Positions 1-9,079 of a DNA stretch of 64,000 nucleotides are shown piece by piece. Under the pieces are notes generated by a model that ran no database searches, had not been told where the DNA came from, and worked only from the letters and a program-made list of their open reading frames with translations. This DNA comes from Bin5 sp965261695 (GTDB lineage: Bacteria > Chloroflexota > Anaerolineae > Caldilineales > Caldilineaceae): assembly GCA_965261695.1 (NCBI GenBank), contig OZ253474.1, positions 2,232,001 to 2,296,000 of the forward strand. Reading direction: 5' to 3'. Positions within the stretch are counted from its first letter, which is position 1. Each line of letters begins with the position of its first letter. A program made the position numbers and the translations under genes.

Positions 1-1
1 A

Positions 2-133
2 GTCAGACATGTCCCCTATGAAGTGCGTAACGATCTGTGGATCCTGGATGAAGCGCAAACCGAGAGCTATCTGGCGCGCATGCAAGCGCTTCTTGGTATT
101 TTTTCTCGTGAAAGGAGCGGGGACACAATTTGA
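2..133 (+). CDS. C-terminal end of an unidentified protein (cut by window edge)
   Basis: An open frame enters from the left edge and runs 43 codons to a TGA at 131-133. The readable peptide begins VRHVPYEVRNDLWILDEAQ and ends IFSRERSGDTI. The amino-acid composition looks like a genuine protein end (mixed charged and hydrophobic residues, helix-like), but it is too short to assign to a family. It lies upstream of, and in the same direction as, the PhyH genes, with a gap of about 240 bases. No function is proposed. Confidence 0.45.
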   Translation, partial: VRHVPYEVRNDLWILDEAQTESYLARMQALLGIFSRERSGDTI

Positions 134-375
134 ACCACGTACACGTTCACGCTGTCAACGTCGCAATTCCGATCTGGTTGATCCTGTGACAAAGAGGCAA
201 ATGCGCCCGCGAATCTCGTGGCGCGCCCGGGGCGAAGAACCCCACGCGCCTGACCAGCATGTGTACGCCGGCGCGTTGCGAATCGTATCATCACTGCCTG
301 GTTATCTATCCGGATCTCTGTACATCGTTGGACCGTAGCGCTCATTCCGAGCGTGACGCAAAGGAGAAACTGGCC

Positions 376-1578
376 ATGAAAGTTAATCCTCAACAGTTGT
401 TGGACGACGGCTACATTATTTTGCGCGAAGTGATCCCGCCGGAGTTGCTGCCTGAACTGCGTGCCAGCTATGACACCCTCGTCGAAAGTCAGGGAGGGCA
501 AACCTGGTTAGCGGGCGGCCGGCAGCCGCGCTTGACGACCAACCATGCCGTTGACGCGGCCACCGCCAATACGATCGATTTCTGGTTGCACGAAAATACG
601 TTGGGTGTCAGCAGACAGTTGATGCGTGGGCCGGAAGCGGCCGTCACAGAGATGTGGGTGATGTGCAGTCCGATTAGTGACCACGGGCCGGCTGAGTGGC
701 ACCGCGATTTCGATTCGGCCAACATGGCGCCCCTGCAAGGTCTGCAGATGGACCTGCTTGAGAACGGCCCCGCTTATGTGCAATGGAACATCCCCCTCTA
801 TGACGACAATGTGCTGTGGCTGGTGCCTGGAAGCTTCCGCCGGCCCAACACCGAGGAAGAAAATCGCCAGTTGCGCAAGAACCCGCGCCAGCCGCTGCCG
901 GGTGGCATCCCGGTCGAACTCAAGGCGGGCGATGGCGTCGTCTATATCAATCTGAACCACCACTGGGGCAGCAACTACGGCACCAAACTGCGGCGCACGA
1001 TTCACGGTGGCTACCGCTCTATCGGTGGCCCGCTGTATCCGTACAATCCGCAAAGCTGCAACTGGGATCTCGACCGGAACATGGGCTTCAGCCAATACCT
1101 TTCGCCAACGGCCCGGCAGACGTTCGCAGGCTGGGCCGGGAAACTGGCGCAAGAACGAAACCTGGTTGAAGCGACGCTCCGAACGATTCTGGACCAGGAC
1201 GCGGCCACATTTCGCGCCAGGCTCGCCGAGCTGCATCCTGGCGCAAAGGCCCGCATCGTGTGTGTGATCCTGTTGTCTAAGCTGGCCAACAAAATCCGCA
1301 CACTGCGTCGACCTGATGTGGCCGATCTACCTCTGGACGCGCGCGCCCGCGCCATCTCGGCCAATTTACCCATGTGCTGCTTCTACGATGATCTGGCGCG
1401 TCGTTTCTCCCCGTCGGAGGCCAACGCGCTGTGCCAACGGTTTGCGGCCTTGGACGCCAAGCTCCAGGCGGACACGCCGCAGGTGGTTCCCGGCCGGCCA
1501 GAGCGAAGCTCACACTACTTTTACTACGCGATGCCGGCCAACCTTGACATCGAAGACTTTATCGCCAGTTGGGGCTAA
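376..1578 (+). CDS. Phytanoyl-CoA dioxygenase (PhyH)-family oxygenase 1
   Basis: Predicted Fe(II)/2-oxoglutarate-dependent oxygenase of about 400 residues. The ATG at 376 follows a good ribosome site (aaggagaaac), so it is preferred over upstream in-frame starts. The first two metal ligands are in WHRDFD (His109, Asp111). The distal His is in the NLNHHWGSN segment (His195/196), followed about ten residues later by Arg206/207, suited to binding the 2-oxoglutarate carboxylate. At 400 residues it is longer than its two neighbours (266 and 240), with an extra C-terminal helical part of unknown role. It is the first of three consecutive PhyH genes. The substrate cannot be read from sequence; such genes serve secondary metabolism, lipid or peptide hydroxylation in different bacteria. 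Confidence 0.85.
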   Translation: MKVNPQQLLDDGYIILREVIPPELLPELRASYDTLVESQGGQTWLAGGRQPRLTTNHAVDAATANTIDFWLHENTLGVSRQLMRGPEAAVTEMWVMCSPISDHGPAEWHRDFDSANMAPLQGLQMDLLENGPAYVQWNIPLYDDNVLWLVPGSFRRPNTEEENRQLRKNPRQPLPGGIPVELKAGDGVVYINLNHHWGSNYGTKLRRTIHGGYRSIGGPLYPYNPQSCNWDLDRNMGFSQYLSPTARQTFAGWAGKLAQERNLVEATLRTILDQDAATFRARLAELHPGAKARIVCVILLSKLANKIRTLRRPDVADLPLDARARAISANLPMCCFYDDLARRFSPSEANALCQRFAALDAKLQADTPQVVPGRPERSSHYFYYAMPANLDIEDFIASWG

Positions 1579-1603
1579 CAGAAAACGCACAGGAGTCGCC
1601 ATC

Positions 1604-2404
1604 ATGCCCGGATTCAAACTTACCCAACACCAACTTGACTTCATGGACACATTCGGCTACCTGCACTTGCCGGGTCTGCTGAACGATCGGATTGACCGCG
1701 TCACCGAAGGGTTCGAGGAACTGATGACCAGCCGCGGTGGCGCAGACCACCACGGCTCAACTAGATTCAGTGTCGTTCCCGGTCTCAACCACAACGCCTA
1801 CCTCTGTTCGCTGCTCGACGACGACCGCATCGCCGGAATAGCCGCCAGCCTTTTGGGACACGACTACCAATACTGGAACAGCGACTCCAACTACTATACG
1901 GGCGACACGCGCTGGCATTCCGATACCGCATGGCCGCCACCGATTCGCTTCTACAAATTCGCCATCTATCTTGACCCGATGACGCGCGATAGCGGCGCGC
2001 TGCGGGTCATTCCCGGCAGCCATCGCGCCGGCGAGCCTTATGCCGAAATCATCCATCGCCAGTTGACCGGCGATGCGCCTTGGGGTGGCATTCATGGCAG
2101 TGATGTGCCGGCGATGGCGCTGGAGACGCTACCCGGTGATCTGGCTATTTTCAACCACGCTACCAAGCACAGCGCCTGGGGCGGCAGCGACCGACGCCGT
2201 ATGTTCACCGTGATTTTCACTGAACGGCACACTGGTGAGTCACTTCGCCATTTCCTGGAAGTCATTCACAAACATGGCTACTCAAAGCGCAACGTGTTCG
2301 GCGAACCCGGCGGGCCGCTTCTGGGCACGGCCACGCCCGATCGCAGGCGTCACCTGGAACAGCTATGGGAGCACATCCCTGATGATGCTTCCGAGCTTGC
2401 GTAG
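1604..2404 (+). CDS. PhyH-family oxygenase 2
   Basis: A 266-residue Fe(II)/2-oxoglutarate oxygenase of the PhyH family. The ATG at 1604 has an aggagtcgccatc leader 25 bases after the previous stop, which suggests one transcript. The facial triad is visible as WHSD (His105, Asp107) and the distal KHSAWGG (His189), followed by SDRRRMF with candidate 2-oxoglutarate-binding arginines. The body resembles the oxygenases found in numbers in Chloroflexota and Poribacteria genomes (DPMTRDSGALRVIPGSH is a typical core segment). The substrate is unknown. Its association with a second and third oxygenase and with exporters suggests tailoring of a secreted product, but that is inference. Confidence 0.88.
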   Translation: MPGFKLTQHQLDFMDTFGYLHLPGLLNDRIDRVTEGFEELMTSRGGADHHGSTRFSVVPGLNHNAYLCSLLDDDRIAGIAASLLGHDYQYWNSDSNYYTGDTRWHSDTAWPPPIRFYKFAIYLDPMTRDSGALRVIPGSHRAGEPYAEIIHRQLTGDAPWGGIHGSDVPAMALETLPGDLAIFNHATKHSAWGGSDRRRMFTVIFTERHTGESLRHFLEVIHKHGYSKRNVFGEPGGPLLGTATPDRRRHLEQLWEHIPDDASELA

Positions 2405-2506
2405 ATTGCGCGCTTGCGCTTCGATGCGAAAACCTAAGGCAGCGCAGCCCCAGTCAAACTGATTTCAACCTGACGAGCAGTGCGTGAACCGCCCAAGGAG
2501 GCCTGT

Positions 2507-3229
2507 ATGGACATCGAGCAGTTGAAAGGGGAGCTGGATGAGTGTGGCTTCGTCATCATTCACAACCTGATCTCCACTGCTGAAGCGAATCGGATGGCAG
2601 AACGATTGATGGAGATCATGGGCCGGCAGTCGGATGCAGACAAATTGGTTCAGAACCAGCGCGCCGTATTCAATCACGACGACCAGGACATATTCGTGCC
2701 TCTCGTTACCAACCCGGTTTACCTTGAGTTGGCGCGTCACCTGCTTGGACCTGATTTTCAACTAGCCGAGGTTGGCGGACTCTGGATCAAACCGGGCGCG
2801 CCGGCGCCGAACTTTCATGCCGATGTGCCAGTGGGTTGGTTTCCCCAATCCGGCTTGCCGGTGCCGGACGCCTGCTTCATCGTCAACAGTCTCTGGATGC
2901 TGACCGATTTCAGCCGCGAAAATGGCGCCACACAGCTTATCCCCTACACCCACCACTCGCGCCGCGTGCCTCGACCCAATGTGGACTACAAACAACATCG
3001 ACTGTCAGCCGAGGGGCCTGCAGGCTCCGTGGTCATCTTTCATGGCAGTATCTGGCATCGCGGCGGGGCCAACGTTACGCAGAACAAACAACGCGTGGGG
3101 TTGTCGATTCCCTTTCACGCCCACTGGATGGACCCGGCGGCCGGAGGATGGAACTTGATGAAGCGTAGCGTGCGAGACCGGATGCCACCGCTGATCCAGC
3201 AGATGAGTAGGCGTGTAGTCGAGGGCTGA
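2507..3229 (+). CDS. PhyH-family oxygenase 3
   Basis: A 240-residue PhyH-fold oxygenase. The ATG at 2507 follows a strong ribosome site (caaggaggcctgt); the frame is open further upstream but without a comparable site. Metal ligands are FHADV (His104, Asp106) and a distal His in HGSIWHRGG (His184; His179 is nearby). The segment NKQRVGLSI carries the candidate 2-oxoglutarate arginine. The N-terminus (LDECGFVIIHNLISTAEANRM) is the usual PhyH opening. It is the last of the oxygenase trio and is separated by about 150 bases from the exporter genes. The substrate is not inferable. Confidence 0.87.
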   Translation: MDIEQLKGELDECGFVIIHNLISTAEANRMAERLMEIMGRQSDADKLVQNQRAVFNHDDQDIFVPLVTNPVYLELARHLLGPDFQLAEVGGLWIKPGAPAPNFHADVPVGWFPQSGLPVPDACFIVNSLWMLTDFSRENGATQLIPYTHHSRRVPRPNVDYKQHRLSAEGPAGSVVIFHGSIWHRGGANVTQNKQRVGLSIPFHAHWMDPAAGGWNLMKRSVRDRMPPLIQQMSRRVVEG

Positions 3230-3381
3230 TCAATGAACGCAGTCTCATCCGCTTCGTGAAACGCCCCGTCTTTGCCAGCCTGCTGTAGAAGTGCATAGAC
3301 GCGCCAACAGACATCTGAACGCGTACGCCGCAAGCCTTGAGGCATCAACTGTCATCTTAACCTTCTTGGCGAGAGGCCCTG

Positions 3382-5295
3382 ATGTCGATCCCTTCTGCTT
3401 CCAAGCCTTTCATGCAGCAGTTCACAGAGGCCAGGCGACTCCTCTGGCTGGCCGTGCAGCTGGTGTGGCGAGCCAGCCCTCGCTTGCTGGTCGGCATCCT
3501 CTTGTTGCTGATGTTGCAGGCGCTCCTGCTGCCGTTGCAACTTGCGCTGTCGCGGGCGGTGATTGACCGCGCGGCGTTCGACTTAGGTTTGTTCACCGAC
3601 TTGGATTCCATGGCGATCCAGCTTCCTCTGCTGGCCTGGATTGGACTGGCTGCGGCAGCTTTGGCCTTGGGGCAACTCATCCAGCCTTTCTCTACAACCT
3701 TTCAGAGCCTGGCTGGCGATCGGCTCACCGGCTACGTCGCAGAACAACTGATCCGTGCAGCCAACCGCTGGCAAGGTCTGGCCCGCTTCGAGGACCCTGG
3801 CTTCGCTGACGACCTGCAGCGAGCCCGCAAACATGCCGCGCGCGGCGCTTTGGACCTGATGGTGTTCGGTGGGCGGGCGGCTGTAGAGCTTTTCACTGCC
3901 ACCGGTTTGGCTCTGGTGTTGTTTGGGTTGCATCCACTCGTTCCCTTGCTGCTCATCCTGGCCACAATGCCGCAGATGAAGCGGCAATGGGAATACGGTC
4001 ACCGTACCAACAGTCATCTCTATGTCCAGACTGCGGAGACGCGCCGGCTTGAGTATAGCCGCGGGGTGCTGCTCACGCCGGCGACGGCCAAGGATGTGCA
4101 TCTGTACGGGTTGGGGTCGTTCTTTCGCCGGTATTACGATACCATCTTCACCGGCGCGATAGAATCACTTAACCAGTTGCGCCGGCCTCTGGCCGTCAAC
4201 GTAGCCCTGGCCAGCATGCTAGCCACCGTTGCCTCGAGTGCGGTCTACATCTACGTCGTGTGGCTGGTCGCGCTGGGCGCGCGCACTGTCGGCGATCTGG
4301 CTCTCTATGGCGTCGCAGCCACCCTTCTGCAAATGAACTTGCTGGGCCTGGGCGGTGAGATAGGATTCTTGCCACAGGTGCTCGGCTTTCTGCCCAGCCT
4401 GTTTCGGGTGCTGGAAGCGCCCCCGGATTTGCCGAACCGCGGTGTGCCTTTCGACGGGCGCCGCGCGCCGCCTGTCGAACCGCTACCCGCGACACTCAGA
4501 TCTGCGCTCCACGCCATGCGCCAGGGCATCGTCTTTGAGCAGGTGTCCTTCACCTATCCGGGCCGCACAGACCGCGTGCTGCGCGATGTCTCGTTTACTT
4601 TGGAGCCGGACGAGTGTGTGGCGTTGGTTGGCCACAACGGCGCGGGTAAGACGACTATCGTCAAACTGCTCCTGCGGCTGTACGACCCGACGTCTGGCCG
4701 CATTCTGTTGGACGGCGTGGACTTGCGAGAATACGATCTGGATGCGCTGCGCCGGCAGATGGGCGTGATCTTCCAGGACTTCGTGCGCTATGAACTGACC
4801 GCCGGCGAAAATATCGGCCTGGGGCAGGTCGATGCGCTGCATGACGCCACGCGTCTGCTCGACGCCGCAGAGTCCGCCGGCGTCGCTGAACTGATCCGTC
4901 AGCTCCCGGACGGGCTGGATACGCAACTGGGCCGTGAGTTTGGCGGTCGTGAACTTTCGGAGGGGGAGTGGCAGAAGCTGGCTTTGGCGCGGGCTTGCGT
5001 GCGCGACTGCCAGCTTCTGGCGCTGGATGAACCGACAGCGGCGCTGGACGTGCAGACAGAGTACGAGATCTACACCCGCTTCCACGATCTCACCCGCGAC
5101 CGGATAACACTCCTGATCAGTCACCGCTTCTCCACCGTGCGCATGGCCGATCGCATCTTTTTTCTGGCAGATGGACGCATCCAGGAGACAGGCAGCCATG
5201 CGGACCTGATTGCCGGCAATGGCGAGTATGCCCGCCTGTACCGCCTCCAGGCCGCCCAGTATTTGGGCCAGGATGCTGCGGGAGAAGGGCAGTGA
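3382..5295 (+). CDS. ABC exporter half-transporter 1 (permease fused to ATPase)
   Basis: A 637-residue inner-membrane ABC half-transporter. The N-terminal half carries hydrophobic membrane spans (for example around residues 30-55 and 280-320). The C-terminal nucleotide-binding domain has Walker A GHNGAGKT (Lys423), Q-loop QDFVRYELT, a variant signature LSEGEWQ from residue 525, Walker B ALDEPTAALD (Asp549, Glu550) and H-loop ISHRF (His581). There is no N-terminal C39 peptidase domain. The Q-loop style matches exporters often found beside radical-SAM/PqqD or other RiPP genes. It overlaps the next exporter gene by four bases (GTGA), so the two products probably form a heterodimer. The exported molecule is unknown. 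Confidence 0.9.
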   Translation: MSIPSASKPFMQQFTEARRLLWLAVQLVWRASPRLLVGILLLLMLQALLLPLQLALSRAVIDRAAFDLGLFTDLDSMAIQLPLLAWIGLAAAALALGQLIQPFSTTFQSLAGDRLTGYVAEQLIRAANRWQGLARFEDPGFADDLQRARKHAARGALDLMVFGGRAAVELFTATGLALVLFGLHPLVPLLLILATMPQMKRQWEYGHRTNSHLYVQTAETRRLEYSRGVLLTPATAKDVHLYGLGSFFRRYYDTIFTGAIESLNQLRRPLAVNVALASMLATVASSAVYIYVVWLVALGARTVGDLALYGVAATLLQMNLLGLGGEIGFLPQVLGFLPSLFRVLEAPPDLPNRGVPFDGRRAPPVEPLPATLRSALHAMRQGIVFEQVSFTYPGRTDRVLRDVSFTLEPDECVALVGHNGAGKTTIVKLLLRLYDPTSGRILLDGVDLREYDLDALRRQMGVIFQDFVRYELTAGENIGLGQVDALHDATRLLDAAESAGVAELIRQLPDGLDTQLGREFGGRELSEGEWQKLALARACVRDCQLLALDEPTAALDVQTEYEIYTRFHDLTRDRITLLISHRFSTVRMADRIFFLADGRIQETGSHADLIAGNGEYARLYRLQAAQYLGQDAAGEGQ

Positions 5296-7181
5296 ATCCT
5301 CTCATAAGGGTAGGCTGGGCTGCGCGAAAGTTGTGGGAACGCGCCGGCAGCGCTGCGCGCGGCCTACCAGACAGCTTGCGCCTATGGGCGCGCGGTCTGG
5401 CCCTGGTAATGAAGGCTGCGCCGCGCATTTTCGCCATCTATTTGGCGCTCCTGTTCGTCCTTAGTCTTCTGCCTATCGCGCAGGTTTGGCTGTCGAAACT
5501 GGTGGTCGACGCTCTAGCCGTCGCGATGGGCGGCGCGCCTGGGGCCACCTCCACCGCGATCGGCAACGGGCAGTCTGCCGCCATTGTGCTCGCTTTTGTG
5601 TACGCGCTGACGCTGGTGGTGTCTTCCGGTCTGGAGCCGATCCAGCGGACGTTGAATATTTGGCTGGAGGATCGCGCCGTGGCCGAGGTGGACAGGCGCT
5701 TAATGGATGCCGGCGCCCGCTTGGCAGACCTTGTTCGGATTGAGCGCCCAACGTTCCAGGATCAGTTGCGTCTGATTCAGGATGCCGCCTTCTTTCTACC
5801 TCGGCTGCCTGATTTTCTGCAGTATGGTCTGGCCACGGCGCTCACGCTGGGAGGGTTGCTCCTCCTACTGGCCCGCTTACATCCAGGATTGCCCTTGGTG
5901 TTGGCGGCGTTGAACGCGCCGCATCTCTTCAGCGAGCGGCGTCTGCAAGAAATCAAGTACGAAGCGATGTCCCGCCGCTCGCGCGCGGCGCGGGAGATGA
6001 ACTACTGCGTTCGCATCACGACCGAGCCGGCCGCAGCCAAGGAGGTCCGCGTCTTCGGCCTGGGCAGTTTCTTCCTGCGCCGCTTTCGGGCGCGCTTCGA
6101 GACGGCATTTGCAGAGATGAGGCAAGTCCGCCTGGCGCATCTACGCATGTCGGCGGCGTTCACCGCTCTGCATGCGCTGGCGCTGGCAGGCGGCTTCTGG
6201 TATGTGGCCGTCCAGGCCGGCGCCGGTCAGCTCACCTTGGGCGATATCGCGCTCTACCTGAGCGTTGTGGCCCAGACGCAGAGCCGCTTTATGAATCTGG
6301 CGTTCTGGTTTGGCTTTCAATATGAGGTCCTTTTGCACCTGCGCGGGCTGTTTGCCTTTCTGGATCAAGCAAAGCCAGCTATTGCGCTCCCGTCGCATGG
6401 TCAGGGGCGCCAGGCGCCCACTGAACTGCAGAGCGGAATCGAGATGCGGGGCGTCCATTTTCGCTACCCTGAGAGTACTTTGCCCGTGCTGGAAGACGTC
6501 AATGCCCGGTTGCCGAGCGGCACGGTGACGGCCTTGGTGGGGGCAAACGGCGCCGGCAAGAGCACGCTCGTCAAGTTGCTGACCCGCATGTACGATCCGG
6601 ATGGTGGCGAGATCCGGATCGACGGCGTCCCGCTTGCGGCATATGAGCTTCAATCTCTGCGCAGCCGGATCGCGGTTGTTTATCAGGACTTCGCCCGCTT
6701 TGCCCTGACATTGCGGGAGAACATAGCGCTGGGGACGGTCGAACTGCATGGGGTCGACGGGCAGGTGGAAGAAGCAGCACGTTGGGCGGGCGCCGACGAG
6801 GTGGCCGCAACACTGCCGCAGGGGTTTGAGACGCCGCTCACCCGGCGCTTTGAGGGCGGCGTGGACCTATCCGGCGGAGAATGGCAGAAGGTCGCTTTGG
6901 CGCGCGCCTTCGTGCGCGATGCCGCGCTGGTGATTCTTGATGAGCCTACGGCGGCCTTGGACGCTGAGGCAGAGTACCGCTTATTTGAGCGCTTCCGCCA
7001 GCTTGTGGCCGGTAAGACAGCGCTGTTAATCAGCCACCGCTTCTCCACCGTGCGTATGGCGGACCAGATCCTGGTGCTCGAAGGTGGCCGTATCATTGAG
7101 GCAGGCGGCCATGCTGAACTGATCGCGCTGGGTGGACGCTATGCCACGTTATTCGAGATGCAGGCTGGGCGCTATAGGTAG
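5292..7181 (+). CDS. ABC exporter half-transporter 2 (permease fused to ATPase)
   Basis: A 629-residue partner of the preceding half-transporter. It starts with GTG inside the upstream stop (GTGA), which indicates translational coupling. The membrane domain occupies roughly residues 1-350. The ATPase domain has Walker A GANGAGKS (Lys423), Q-loop YQDFARFALT, signature LSGGEWQ from residue 526, Walker B ILDEPTAALD (Asp550) and H-loop ISHRF (His582). Both partners therefore look able to hydrolyse ATP, although the first has the weaker LSEGE signature. No peptidase domain is fused, so any leader peptide would have to be removed by another enzyme. The context is an oxygenase and methyltransferase cluster. 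Confidence 0.9.
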   Translation: MNPLIRVGWAARKLWERAGSAARGLPDSLRLWARGLALVMKAAPRIFAIYLALLFVLSLLPIAQVWLSKLVVDALAVAMGGAPGATSTAIGNGQSAAIVLAFVYALTLVVSSGLEPIQRTLNIWLEDRAVAEVDRRLMDAGARLADLVRIERPTFQDQLRLIQDAAFFLPRLPDFLQYGLATALTLGGLLLLLARLHPGLPLVLAALNAPHLFSERRLQEIKYEAMSRRSRAAREMNYCVRITTEPAAAKEVRVFGLGSFFLRRFRARFETAFAEMRQVRLAHLRMSAAFTALHALALAGGFWYVAVQAGAGQLTLGDIALYLSVVAQTQSRFMNLAFWFGFQYEVLLHLRGLFAFLDQAKPAIALPSHGQGRQAPTELQSGIEMRGVHFRYPESTLPVLEDVNARLPSGTVTALVGANGAGKSTLVKLLTRMYDPDGGEIRIDGVPLAAYELQSLRSRIAVVYQDFARFALTLRENIALGTVELHGVDGQVEEAARWAGADEVAATLPQGFETPLTRRFEGGVDLSGGEWQKVALARAFVRDAALVILDEPTAALDAEAEYRLFERFRQLVAGKTALLISHRFSTVRMADQILVLEGGRIIEAGGHAELIALGGRYATLFEMQAGRYR

Positions 7182-7271
7182 ACGTATAGATGGAGGTGTG
7201 TTGGTTCTTGCGCTTGATTTCTCAACTTGCTGATCATTACAAATATGGGTAAAATTGCTACGAAAATCATT

Positions 7272-7494
7272 TCAAGTCCTAAAATATGTAGTGGCATATC
7301 TCAGCCTCTCATGGTTGTAGAAGTCGAAATAGTCGCTTAAGCCGGTTTGCAGTTGGCGCGCCGTGTCATACTGGTTGAGATAGATTTTCTCATATTTGAC
7401 GCTGCGCCAGAGCCGTTCGCAGACTACGTTGTCGAGGGCGCGACCGCGACCGTCCATGCTGACCTATGCTTGGTCCTAAAAACTAGACCACGAG
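7272..7494 (-). pseudogene. IS3-family transposase fragment with a terminal-repeat-like end
   Basis: The minus strand encodes a 61-residue piece equivalent to the C-terminal DDE region of the IS3 OrfB found intact at 7969-8775. It shares the blocks MDGRGRALDN, CERLWRSVKYE and FDFYNHER, then diverges (LRYATTYFRT). Directly beside it, at about 7471-7494, the sequence tggtcctaaaaactagacca resembles the terminal repeat of the same IS family. This is an internally deleted relic of an earlier insertion; it lacks the rest of the transposase and cannot move by itself. It fills most of the gap between the exporter genes and the split methyltransferase gene. Confidence 0.75.
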
Positions 7495-7968
7495 CTCAAG
7501 CAACGTGAATTCGGAGTTAATGAGTCTTGTCACCAATTTGCGAAGCACTATATGCAGGTCTACGCCGATCAGGAAATGATTCGTTGTCGCCAACACTCGG
7601 ATCGCCTTTCTGTATGCTAGATATAGTGATTGCGAACTCGTATTGCAAGCTACTCCCTTTGATTTAGCTCCGAACTCAGGTTAGGAGAAAGATGATCGTG
7701 GATGTTTCACATCTGATTAACCACTATGTAACCTTATTGAAGGAAGAAGGTCACATCCAGTCAAAGAGCGTAGAAGCAGCATTTCGCCAAGTTCCACGTC
7801 ATCAGTTCATCAAGGAATCCTATAGTGGATCCTATAGGAGACCAGATGTCCTGGAGATCGACCCAGCCAACCCCGAGCATCTGGCGATGATCTATATGGT
7901 GGGTCCCAATGTCTGGACCACGAAACTGAAAAAATAAGGTGCATCCAGACGGATGCGGTCGGCTCTGA

Positions 7969-8775
7969 TCAGAGCACGAAGTGCTCTTCAGCCGGTGTGC
8001 GATAGTTGAGACTTTGATGCGGTCTCTCATGGTTGTAGAAGTCGAAGTATGCGGTCAACCCAGTTTGCAGCTGACGCACTGTGTCATACTGGTTGAGATA
8101 GATGTTTTCGTATTTGACGCTGCGCCATAAGCGTTCGCAGAAGACGTTGTCAAGGGCGCGGCCGCGGCCGTCCATGCTGACCTGAATGTTGGCTGCGCAC
8201 AGAGCGGTAGTGAAGGCATCGGCCGTGAACTGTGCGCCTTGGTCGGTGTTGAAGATCTGGGGCCGACCCTTGCAGAGCGCCTGGCGCAGGGCATCGAGAC
8301 AGAAGATACCGTCCAGCGTGTTGGAAAGCTGCCAGGCGAGCACATAGCGACTGTGCCAGTCAATGACAGCGACCAGGTACATGAAGCCACGAGGCATCGG
8401 TACATAGGTGATGTCTGCGCTCCAGACCTGGTTGACGTGGGTAATCGGCAGGTTGCGCAAAAGATAAGGATAGAGCTTGTGTCCCTTGCCAGGAGAACTG
8501 CTGCTTCTCCTGGGGTAGATAGCTTGAATGTCCATCATACGCATCAGCCGTCTGACCCGCTTGCCATTGATGGCGTAGCCCAGCCGGCGCAGAGAGGCGG
8601 TCATCTTGCGCCAGCCATAAAAGGGGGTGCGCAGAAATTGCTCGTCAACCAGGCGCATCAGTTGCAGGTTCAGTGCTGACTCGGGCGCCGCGTGGTAGTA
8701 GTACGACGACCGATTGAGCCCGAGCAGTTCACCCTGCCGCCGTACACTTAGAGTCGGGTTTGCTACCTCGACCAT
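7969..8775 (-). CDS. IS3-family transposase OrfB (DDE integrase core)
   Basis: A 268-residue catalytic part of the IS3 transposase. An HTH_21-type segment (LMRLVDEQFLRTPFYGWRKM) is followed by the rve integrase core with the DDE residues in WSADITYVP, NTDQGAQFTA and DNVFCERLWRSVK. The C-terminus ends NYRTPAEEHFVL, as usual for the family. It is probably made mainly as an OrfAB fusion through the A9 slippery run upstream. It is uninterrupted, so the element may be active. The fragment at 7272-7494 is a relative of this gene. Confidence 0.92.
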   Translation of the reverse strand: MVEVANPTLSVRRQGELLGLNRSSYYYHAAPESALNLQLMRLVDEQFLRTPFYGWRKMTASLRRLGYAINGKRVRRLMRMMDIQAIYPRRSSSSPGKGHKLYPYLLRNLPITHVNQVWSADITYVPMPRGFMYLVAVIDWHSRYVLAWQLSNTLDGIFCLDALRQALCKGRPQIFNTDQGAQFTADAFTTALCAANIQVSMDGRGRALDNVFCERLWRSVKYENIYLNQYDTVRQLQTGLTAYFDFYNHERPHQSLNYRTPAEEHFVL

Positions 8776-8785
8776 ATGCCGTCTC

Positions 8786-9079
8786 TCACTGACCGAAGTG
8801 GGTAACTTTTTTTTTCAACCACTCAAGTTCCATCTTGAGCCGCCCGATCTGTTCATAAAGTTCTGCTTCCTGTGCCTCCTGCTCCTTTTGTTTGCGCTCG
8901 CCGTTCGTAGCGAAGACCCGAGGCCCGTTTTCCAGCAATTGCCGTTTCCAGGCCCGAATCAGGTTGGGATGAATCTCATGTTCACTCGACAACTGACTGA
9001 TCGTCTTACTGCCTTCAACCGCCTCCAGCGCCACTCGGAACTTGTAGGCCGCTGTGTGTCGCCGTCGTTTCTTGACCAT
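8786..9079 (-). CDS. IS3-family transposase OrfA
   Basis: A 97-residue protein with an N-terminal helix-turn-helix (HTAAYKFRVALEAVEG, SELSSEH-like turn HEIHPNLIRAWKRQ) that binds the element ends. A C-terminal leucine-zipper-like coiled coil follows (EAELYEQIGRLKMELEWLKK). The gene ends in a run of nine A (T at 8807-8815 on the plus strand), where a -1 ribosomal frameshift would join it to OrfB. The frame of OrfB is open through that point. Frameshifting at an A-run is established for the IS3 family; here it is inferred from sequence. Confidence 0.9.
   Translation of the reverse strand: MVKKRRRHTAAYKFRVALEAVEGSKTISQLSSEHEIHPNLIRAWKRQLLENGPRVFATNGERKQKEQEAQEAELYEQIGRLKMELEWLKKKVTHFGQ

Noticed and set aside
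7552..7620. Short frame MQVYADQEMIRCRQHSDRLS as a RiPP precursor candidate
   Set aside because: Only about 22 codons, no ribosome site, no leader/core features, and it lies in an IS-scarred gap.
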